DNA of 13,914 bases from Phenylobacterium sp. (GTDB lineage: Bacteria > Pseudomonadota > Alphaproteobacteria > Caulobacterales > Caulobacteraceae), in the NCBI GenBank assembly GCA_025350885.1, contig JANXXA010000216.1, positions 1 through 13,914 of the forward strand, in the 5' to 3' direction. Below, one piece after another: positions 6,494 to 13,914 of the stretch; within the stretch, counting starts at the first letter, position 1; the number at the start of each line of letters is the position of its first letter. The notes under the pieces were generated by a model. It was not told the DNA's origin. It saw only the letters and a list, made by a program, of their open reading frames with translations, and ran no database searches. Both the position numbers and the translations under genes were made by a program.

Positions 6494-6604
6494 AGAACGC
6501 TCAGCCGGGGGCGCGGGTCAAAGGGTTCATCGCGCCTTTACCGTTGCCGCGATAAGCTGGTCTGTTCGCCAGACTGCCCCCGCGTCCGCTTAATCTGGAA
6601 CCCC

Positions 6605-6961
6605 ATGCCCCGAATTCTCCTGGCCGAAGACGACGACAGCCTGCGCGGGTTCCTCGCGCGCGCGCTGGAGCGCGCCGGTTTCGAGGTCACCGCCTGCGCT
6701 GACGGCGACGCCGCCGCGGCCGTGCTGGACCAGGAGTGGGACCTGCTGCTCACCGACATCGTCATGCCTGGGATGGACGGGATCGAGGTGGCCCGCCAGG
6801 CGGCCGCACTGCACCCTGGCCTGCGGATCATGTTCATCACCGGCTTCGCCGCCGTGGCGCTGGCCGCCAGCAACCAGACGCCGCCGGGCGCCAAGGTGCT
6901 GTCCAAGCCTATTCACCTGCGCGAGATCGTCTCCGAGGTCGAACGGATGATCGCCGCCTGA
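6605..6961 (+). CDS. cpdR: CpdR, single-domain response regulator and ClpXP adaptor
   Basis: A 118-residue receiver domain with no output domain. The acidic pocket is E8-D9-D10, the phosphorylation site Asp51 (LLLTDIVMPGMDGIE), the switch Thr in MFITGFAAVAL, and the conserved Lys in VLSKPIHLREI. The ITGFAAVAL and KVLSKPxHLRE segments match what I know of Caulobacter CpdR. There, CckA-ChpT phosphorylation of Asp51 keeps it inactive; the unphosphorylated form primes ClpXP to degrade cell-cycle proteins such as PdeA and, with RcdA and PopA, CtrA. It ends in Ala-Ala, as expected for a protein that is itself a ClpXP substrate. TGGAA at 6596-6600 lies just before ATG 6605. The same role here is inferred from similarity. 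Confidence 0.93.
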   Translation: MPRILLAEDDDSLRGFLARALERAGFEVTACADGDAAAAVLDQEWDLLLTDIVMPGMDGIEVARQAAALHPGLRIMFITGFAAVALAASNQTPPGAKVLSKPIHLREIVSEVERMIAA

Positions 6962-6981
6962 CTTCACCGTTGCGGGCGCGC

Positions 6982-7010
6982 TTGCGCGGGGCAGGCCGCG
7001 TGGGTATATC
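6982..7010 (+). promoter_or_regulatory. Candidate housekeeping promoter for tRNA-Val
   Basis: TTGCGCG (6982-6988), a 14-base spacer and GGTATATC (7003-7010) resemble the Caulobacter housekeeping consensus TTGACGS-N10-14-GCTANAWC: the -10 element matches at all but one defined position, the -35 element less well. The predicted start would fall about 15-20 bases before the mature tRNA. It lies just after cpdR, so the tRNA probably has its own promoter. Confidence 0.45.
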
Positions 7011-7034
7011 CCCGCCTTCCCGAGACCACGGCTT

Positions 7035-7109
7035 GGACGCGTAGCTCAGCGGGAGAGCACCTCGTTGACATCGAGGGGGTCACAGGTTCGATCCCTGTCG
7101 CGTCCACCA
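7035..7109 (+). tRNA. tRNA-Val (anticodon GAC)
   Basis: A complete 75-base cloverleaf can be drawn. The acceptor stem is GGACGCG (7035-7041) with CGCGTCC (7099-7105); the D arm is GCTC/GAGC; the anticodon stem is CCTCG/CGAGG around the loop TTGACAT, giving anticodon GAC (7067-7069), which reads GUC/GUU valine codons; the T arm is ACAGG/CCTGT around TTCGATC. The discriminator base is A7106, and CCA (7107-7109) is encoded. Confidence 0.97.
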
Positions 7110-7119
7110 TCGCCCCGGA

Positions 7120-7140
7120 CGCAGCTGAAGGCCAGCTGCG
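7120..7140. terminator. Hairpin between tRNA-Val and katG ends
   Basis: A perfect 8-bp inverted repeat, CGCAGCTG (7120-7127) and CAGCTGCG (7133-7140) around a 5-base loop, sits between the tRNA 3' end and the katG stop, which converge here. It could end transcription from either side, but neither strand shows a following T-run. Confidence 0.45.
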
Positions 7141-7155
7141 CCCGTAAGCGCCGGA

Positions 7156-9475
<2,320 letters not shown>

Positions 9476-9496
9476 GATGATCGGCGGACGTGTCGA

Positions 9497-10405
9497 ATGA
9501 ACATCCGCGATCTGCGCTACCTGCTGGCCTTGGCCGAGCATCAGCATTTCGGCCGCGCGGCCAGGGCCTGTGGCGTCAGTCAGCCGACACTTTCCGTTCA
9601 GGTCCGCAGGTTGGAGGAGCTGCTTGGCGTTGCGTTGTTCGAGCGCGGCGGCAAGGCGGTCACACCGACCGCCGCCCTCGAACGGATGATCGGCCATGCC
9701 CGCGAAGCCGTGGCGGAGACCGAGGCGATGATCGCCGTGGCGCGCAACCAGCGCGACCCGCTCTGTGGACGTTTCCGCCTCGGAGTCATTCCGACACTGG
9801 CGCCCTATCTGCTGCCGTTGGTGTTCGCGCCACTGCGCCAGGCGCTGCCCTCGCTCGAGGTCGAGCCCTGGGAGGACCAGACCGAGGCGCTGCTCGATCG
9901 GCTGCGCGGCCATGACCTGGATGCCGCCCTGCTGGCGACCGAGGTGGATGGCCCCGATCTCGCCAGCCGGCCACTCTTCGATGAGCCCTTCCTCGCCGCG
10001 CTGCCGCCCGAGCACCCCCTCGTGCAACGCGAGGTGATCGCCGAGGCGGACCTGGCGCCCGACATTCTGGTTCTGGCCGAGGGGCATTGCCTGCGCGATC
10101 AGGCGCTGGCGGTCTGTGGTCAGGGCGGGGCGCTCAGCGGCGCGCTGCGGGCGTCGAGCCTGCCGACGCTGCTCAACATGGTGGCCGCCGGCTACGGGAC
10201 GACGCTAGTTCCCGGGCTCGCGGCCGGGGCGGCGCAGGATGCCGGGATCGTGCTGCGGCCGCTGTCGGCGCCAAGCGGCCGTACCGTCTGCATCGCGTGG
10301 CGAACGCACTTCCCGCGGTGCGCGGCCGTGGAGGCGGTCGGCGACGTCATCGCCGCGCGCCTGCGCGGATTCGCGGAGGGAGCGGCGGCCGGGACGGTCG
10401 GGTGA
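9497..10405 (+). CDS. oxyR: OxyR, hydrogen peroxide-sensing LysR-type regulator
   Basis: A 302-residue LysR-family protein. The N-terminal winged HTH (about residues 2-60) is MNIRDLRYLLALAEHQHFGR with AARACGVSQPTLSVQVRRLE. The C-terminal sensing domain carries the OxyR redox pair: Cys198 and Cys207 in EGHCLRDQALAVC, with the same 9-residue spacing as Cys199/Cys208 of E. coli OxyR. Peroxide oxidises these to a disulfide and switches the protein to activate antioxidant genes. Further OxyR-like segments are VIPTLAPYLLP, LLATEVDGPDL and MVAAGYGTTLVPGLA. ATG 9497 has GGCGGAC upstream with good spacing; the open frame extends further but has no better start. Divergent katG is the obvious target. 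A long GC-rich hairpin follows at 10441-10470. Confidence 0.97.
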   Translation: MNIRDLRYLLALAEHQHFGRAARACGVSQPTLSVQVRRLEELLGVALFERGGKAVTPTAALERMIGHAREAVAETEAMIAVARNQRDPLCGRFRLGVIPTLAPYLLPLVFAPLRQALPSLEVEPWEDQTEALLDRLRGHDLDAALLATEVDGPDLASRPLFDEPFLAALPPEHPLVQREVIAEADLAPDILVLAEGHCLRDQALAVCGQGGALSGALRASSLPTLLNMVAAGYGTTLVPGLAAGAAQDAGIVLRPLSAPSGRTVCIAWRTHFPRCAAVEAVGDVIAARLRGFAEGAAAGTVG

Positions 10406-10440
10406 ACCGGTCTTGGGCGCTTCAGCCCGCTAACGCTCCG

Positions 10441-10470
10441 GCGGGTTGTTGCGGCCATGCCGCAACCCGC
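10441..10470 (+). terminator. Bulged GC-rich hairpin after oxyR
   Basis: An upper stem TTGCGGC (10449-10455) pairs with GCCGCAA (10459-10465) around the loop CAT, and a lower stem GCGGG (10441-10445) pairs with CCCGC (10466-10470), with a 3-base bulge TTG. The 12 pairs make it the strongest fold between oxyR and the receptor gene. No T-run follows, so it may be a non-classical terminator, an mRNA-stabilising stem or a small interspersed repeat. The rest of the gap (10406-10589) shows no gene. Confidence 0.45.
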
Positions 10471-10589
10471 AAGGTTTCGCACGGCGCGGCGGTTTGCGGC
10501 TTTCGAAGCGGAATCAACTGAGTGCATAGAGCCCACGTCGTGAGTTGAGCCGCGTCCGGAGAGGCGCGGCAAATCGGGCAGGAGCGAAC

Positions 10590-13541
10590 ATGAAGATCAG
10601 CTATTTCCGGGCCAGTTCGATGCTGGCCGTTATCCTGGCCGCCGGCCTGCCAGGAGCAGCCGCCGCCGCCGCGGCGGCGACCGCATCGACCGAGGTGACC
10701 GAGGTCGTGGTCACCGGCTCGTTCATTGCCGGAACCCCGAAGACCACCGCCATCCCGGTGACGGTGCTGACCCAGGCCGACATCGAAAAGCGCGGTAGCC
10801 CGAACATTGTCGAGCTGATCAAGACCCTGCCGATTATCGGGCCGGTGCTGGGCGATTCCAACCAGTTCTCCACTGCGGCCCAGGGCCGCAGCGGCGGCGG
10901 CACGATCAATATCCGCGGGCTGGGCGCGCAACGCACCCTGGTCCTGCTGAACGGCCAGCGCTTCGCCGGCTACACCGCCGACACCAACCTGTTGCCGGTG
11001 GCCGCCATCGGGCGGGTCGAGGTGCTGAAGGACGGCGCGGCGGCGACCTATGGCTCCGACGCCATCGGCGGGGTGGTCAATTTCATCACCCGCAAGAACT
11101 TCAAGGGCCTCGAGGTCGGCGGCGACTACCGCTACGTCTCGGGATCTGACGGCGACTATACCGCCAGCGTGCTCTACGGCTGGAGCGGCGACACCTCGAA
11201 CCTGTTGCTCAGCGCCGGCTATCAGCACCGCGCGGAACTCAGCACCACCAAGCGCGACTGGACCCTGGCGCCCTATCTGGTCAATCCGTCCGGGTGGTCG
11301 GTGCTCGGCAACCCCGGCGAATTCACCATCAAGAACGGCGCCGGCGGCACGGGGGCCACGGTCGGCTTTGCGATGGACGCCAACTGCACCGCGGTCGGTG
11401 GTTTCGCGGGCTTCACCGGCACGACGCCCGCCTGCTACTTCAGCTATATCCCGTTCGACAACGTGGTCGAGCGGCAGGACCAGTATCAGGCCTATGGCGA
11501 GTTCAACGCCAAGGTCGGCGACAAGTCCGATTTCCACATTGAGGCGCTTTACGCTCAGACCTCGATCCCCGCGATCCGCTTCTCGCCAGGCTATCCGCCG
11601 ACCTCCGGCCCCAACGGCCCGGGCAGCGTCAACGTCTACAGCGTCCCGGCGTCCAACCCAGGGTTCTCAACCTTCCTGGCTCAGACCGGCAACAGCGCGC
11701 TCAACGGCGTGGCGCAAAGCGCGCTGGCGACCCTGTGGCGGCCATTCGCCAACGGCGGCAACAATTCCACCGGCGGCCTCGGCGGACAGAGCGGCAGCCG
11801 CAAATACGAAGAGTTCCGGGTCTCGGCCAACCTCAAAGGCGACACCGGCATCGCCGACATCGGCTACACCGTGGGCGGCTCCTACATCCGCGAGTGGCAG
11901 GACCAGCAGACCACCGACATTCTCATCGACCGCCTGCAACGCGCGTTGAACGGCCTGGGCGGTCCCGGCTGCACCGGCGCGACGCCCGGTGCGGGCGGGT
12001 GCCAGTATTACAACCCGTTCTCCAACGCCTACCCCGGCAACCCGGCCCGCGGCCTAGTCAACCCCGGCTTCGTGTCGGCCAACGCCAACGGCCCGGCGCT
12101 CGTGGCCTCGCTGTTCGACCGGCAGAAGTTCCTGGCCACCCAGACCACCTTCATCGCCGACGCCGTGCTGAACGGGAAGCTGCCGTTCACCCTGCCCGGG
12201 GGCGAGATCGGCTGGGCGGCAGGGACGCAATACCGCAAGATCACCTACGAGCAGTCGCTGGGCAGTCCCTTCTACGACGCCAACGTCACGCCTTGCCCGG
12301 TGTCGGGCGTGACCACCTGCGCGTTCAAGACTGGCCCCTATATCTTCCTCGGCCAGAACATCCCGCTGCGCCTGGAACAGAGCGTCTGGGCCGCGTTCGG
12401 AGAGCTGAACATCCCGGTCTCAGACGCGATCAACGCCCAGCTGGCCGTCCGCTATGAGGACTATGGCGGCCAGACCGGATCGACCACCAATCCGCAGTTC
12501 CGGGCCAAGTGGAAGCTGACCGATTGGATCGCGCTTCGCGGGTCGGTCGGCACCTCGTTCCGCGGTCCGACGGCGGGCAATGTGGCGCCCACCGGCTCGA
12601 CAGGCCTGTCTGGGATCACCTCGGCCGGCAACAACTTCAAGTCGGTCGATTTCTTCGGCAATCCCGCTACCGGACCTGAGAAGGCGCTGACCTACAGCAT
12701 CGGCGCCATCATCCAGACCGATCACCTGACCGCGACAATCGACTACTGGAGCTACAAGCTCGACAATCAGATCGTCAACGTGCCGGCCAACATCGTCGCC
12801 ACCGCGGTCGCCGGCACCGGTAACGGCAGTCAGACGGTCAACTGCGCCAGTCCGCTGCGGGGTCTGATCACCTTCAACAACAACAACGCCTGCACCCAGG
12901 GCGTGACGGTGGGCAACGACATCGCCCGCGTGCGTTCCGACACCACCAATGGGCCGACGGTGCGCACCGACGGTATCGACGCCGATGTCACCTACCGGTT
13001 CGACGACGTCCTGGACGGGAACGTCGAGCTGGGCGGCAATGTCAGCTATATCCTCAACTACAAGCAGGATGCCTTCGCGTTCGGCGGGATCACGGTTTCG
13101 CCGGCCTACCAAGCGGCCGGCTTCACAAACTACGACCGCCTGCCCGGCACCATTCCCAAGTGGCGCGGCCTGTTCTACGCCGACTACAGCCGCGGCCCGC
13201 ACAACCTGCGCTGGACGCTGAACTATGTGGACAGCGCCAAGGACAATCGCGGTCCGACCACGGTCCAGACCGGGCCCTCGACCAACTGCAACGTGGCCAA
13301 CGCGCTGGGGGGCATTGCGACCAACTGCCTGCTCACCAGCAGGGGCCTGAAGGTGCGGTCCTTCATCTCGCACGACGTCACCTACCGCCTGGCGCTGCCG
13401 CGCGACTACACGATCACCGCCACGGTGTTCAATGTGCTCGACACCGAGCCTTCCAAGGCGCGCATCGAGCTGAGCTACGATCCGTTCATCGGCAACCCGC
13501 TGGGCCGGACCTTCAAGGTGGGCCTGCAGAAGCGCTTCTAG
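10590..13541 (+). CDS. TonB-dependent outer-membrane receptor
   Basis: A 983-residue outer-membrane receptor that would import a scarce nutrient using TonB-ExbB-ExbD energy. It has a signal peptide (residues 1 to about 24-30, ending in eight Ala), a TonB-box-like TEVTEVVVTG (34-43), and a plug domain (about 50-170) with PVTVLTQADIEKRG, INIRGLGAQRTLVLLNGQR and the conserved RVEVLKDGAAATYGSDAIGGVVNFITR. A 22-strand barrel would follow, ending LGRTFKVGLQKRF with the terminal Phe typical of outer-membrane proteins. Ten cysteines fall in five close pairs (266/282, 461/471, 569/577, 752/768, 900/913), probably disulfides in surface loops. GGAG (10581-10584) lies 5 bases before ATG 10590. The substrate cannot be read from sequence, and no transport partner or sigma/anti-sigma pair is nearby. 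A strong terminator follows. Confidence 0.95.
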   Translation: MKISYFRASSMLAVILAAGLPGAAAAAAAATASTEVTEVVVTGSFIAGTPKTTAIPVTVLTQADIEKRGSPNIVELIKTLPIIGPVLGDSNQFSTAAQGRSGGGTINIRGLGAQRTLVLLNGQRFAGYTADTNLLPVAAIGRVEVLKDGAAATYGSDAIGGVVNFITRKNFKGLEVGGDYRYVSGSDGDYTASVLYGWSGDTSNLLLSAGYQHRAELSTTKRDWTLAPYLVNPSGWSVLGNPGEFTIKNGAGGTGATVGFAMDANCTAVGGFAGFTGTTPACYFSYIPFDNVVERQDQYQAYGEFNAKVGDKSDFHIEALYAQTSIPAIRFSPGYPPTSGPNGPGSVNVYSVPASNPGFSTFLAQTGNSALNGVAQSALATLWRPFANGGNNSTGGLGGQSGSRKYEEFRVSANLKGDTGIADIGYTVGGSYIREWQDQQTTDILIDRLQRALNGLGGPGCTGATPGAGGCQYYNPFSNAYPGNPARGLVNPGFVSANANGPALVASLFDRQKFLATQTTFIADAVLNGKLPFTLPGGEIGWAAGTQYRKITYEQSLGSPFYDANVTPCPVSGVTTCAFKTGPYIFLGQNIPLRLEQSVWAAFGELNIPVSDAINAQLAVRYEDYGGQTGSTTNPQFRAKWKLTDWIALRGSVGTSFRGPTAGNVAPTGSTGLSGITSAGNNFKSVDFFGNPATGPEKALTYSIGAIIQTDHLTATIDYWSYKLDNQIVNVPANIVATAVAGTGNGSQTVNCASPLRGLITFNNNNACTQGVTVGNDIARVRSDTTNGPTVRTDGIDADVTYRFDDVLDGNVELGGNVSYILNYKQDAFAFGGITVSPAYQAAGFTNYDRLPGTIPKWRGLFYADYSRGPHNLRWTLNYVDSAKDNRGPTTVQTGPSTNCNVANALGGIATNCLLTSRGLKVRSFISHDVTYRLALPRDYTITATVFNVLDTEPSKARIELSYDPFIGNPLGRTFKVGLQKRF

Positions 13542-13560
13542 ATCCGCCTCATCCATGACC

Positions 13561-13598
13561 AGGGCGTCGCCGGCATCGTCGGCGGCGCCCTTGTTTTT
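13561..13598 (+). terminator. Intrinsic terminator of the TonB-dependent receptor gene
   Basis: AGGGCG-T-CGCCG (13561-13572) pairs with CGGCG-G-CGCCCT (13580-13591) around a 7-base loop, making 12 pairs with one T-G wobble. TGTTTTT follows directly (13592-13598). This is a classic rho-independent terminator 19 bases after the receptor stop, and it separates this gene from the next one. Confidence 0.92.
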
Positions 13599-13846
13599 GA
13601 GTCGCCCACGGCGCGGACCGGCATTCCGCCGCGACGTTTTTGCAACAGACCGCCAATGATCGCGCCTCGCGAAGACCCTACGTCAGGCGCCCCGCGCAGG
13701 ACGGAGCGTTTTTAGCCCGGCGGCGCGATGTGTCGCACCAGAAAATCACTGGCGCTGACGGTGAAGCCGTCAGATGATTGTGGCTTATTGCGGACGAATG
13801 CCTCGCATCAGACGAGGACGCCGCCCATCAGGGGGAGGAACCCGAC
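13599..13846 (+). promoter_or_regulatory. Non-coding promoter/leader region of the next gene, with two small hairpins
   Basis: I see no gene in the stretch from 13542 to 13846 apart from the terminator at its start. Two perfect inverted repeats lie in it: CTGACGG (13755-13761) with CCGTCAG (13767-13773), loop 5; and CCTCG (13801-13805) with CGAGG (13813-13817), loop 7. The second is just before the strong ribosome site GGGGGAGGAA (13831-13840). A promoter must lie here, but no convincing -35/-10 pair stands out. The hairpins could be an operator or part of a structured 5' leader. Confidence 0.4.
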
Positions 13847-13914
13847 ATGTTGAAGAGCAGATATTTCTGCGGCGGCTCGGTCTTGGCTGTCGCGCTGTCG
13901 TTGGGACTGGCGCA
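13847..13914 (+). CDS. Start of an exported protein, possibly another TonB-dependent receptor (partial)
   Basis: ATG 13847 follows the ribosome site GGGGGAGGAA with 6 bases between. Only 22 codons are in the window: MLKSRYFCGGSVLAVALSLG then Leu-Ala, a basic start followed by a hydrophobic core, typical of a signal peptide. It resembles the receptor just upstream (Y-F at positions 5-6 there and 6-7 here, then S-x-LAV-x-L and a Gly-Leu). On that resemblance and the neighbourhood I infer a second TonB-dependent receptor, but any secreted protein would fit what is visible. Confidence 0.6.
   Translation, partial: MLKSRYFCGGSVLAVALSLGLA

Noticed and set aside
6494..6604. CtrA-binding site upstream of cpdR
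   Set aside because: Only one TTAA occurs, without a partner at the 7-base spacing.
7035..7109. tRNA-Val as an integration site for a mobile element
   Set aside because: No integrase gene and no second copy of the tRNA 3' end are seen in the window, and the genes on both sides are ordinary core genes.
10406..10589. A housekeeping promoter using TTGCGGC near 10496 and GCGGAATC for the receptor gene
   Set aside because: The spacing between the two elements is only 7 bases, too short for a working promoter.
12420..13556. A 378-codon minus-strand open frame opposite the end of the receptor gene
   Set aside because: It is antisense to a real barrel domain, with no ribosome site and no recognisable domain, and its start lies beside the receptor's terminator.

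Overview
The window is GC-rich and reads as chromosomal DNA of an alphaproteobacterium, most likely Caulobacterales (Caulobacter or Phenylobacterium-like). The main reasons are a clear CpdR-type single-domain response regulator, the order RNase D - lptC - lptA - lptB, a Caulobacter-style housekeeping promoter in front of a tRNA, and two consecutive large outer-membrane receptor starts. The genus is inference; no rRNA is present.

Layout. Positions 1-2168 hold the 3' end of a short RNase D followed by lptC, lptA and lptB, a tightly packed plus-strand operon for lipopolysaccharide transport. Positions 2233-3856 hold a YafY/WYL-type regulator (minus) divergent from a glutathione S-transferase (plus). 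A perfect 9-bp inverted repeat just upstream of the regulator is a good operator candidate. Positions 3853-6493 are all minus strand, read right to left: an N-formylglutamate amidohydrolase, a two-gene toxin-antitoxin module (Phd/YefM-type antitoxin, then PemK/MazF-type toxin) behind an AT-rich promoter, and a DJ-1/PfpI protein with a twin-arginine-like signal. Positions 6605-7109 hold cpdR and tRNA-Val(GAC).

Positions 7156-10405 are a peroxide-defence unit: katG (minus) divergent from oxyR (plus), with an ATAG-N7-CTAT OxyR half-site in the shared promoter region. From 10590 a complete TonB-dependent receptor runs to 13541 and ends in a textbook intrinsic terminator. After a 305-base gap without a recognisable gene, another exported protein starts at 13847 and runs off the window.

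Most of the window is ordinary core-genome content, and I do not see a convincing new multi-gene system. The observations most worth a second look are the yafY/gst inverted repeat, the hybrid toxin-antitoxin pair and its palindromic promoter, the apparently exported PfpI enzyme, the katG/oxyR regulatory site, and the five cysteine pairs in the receptor.
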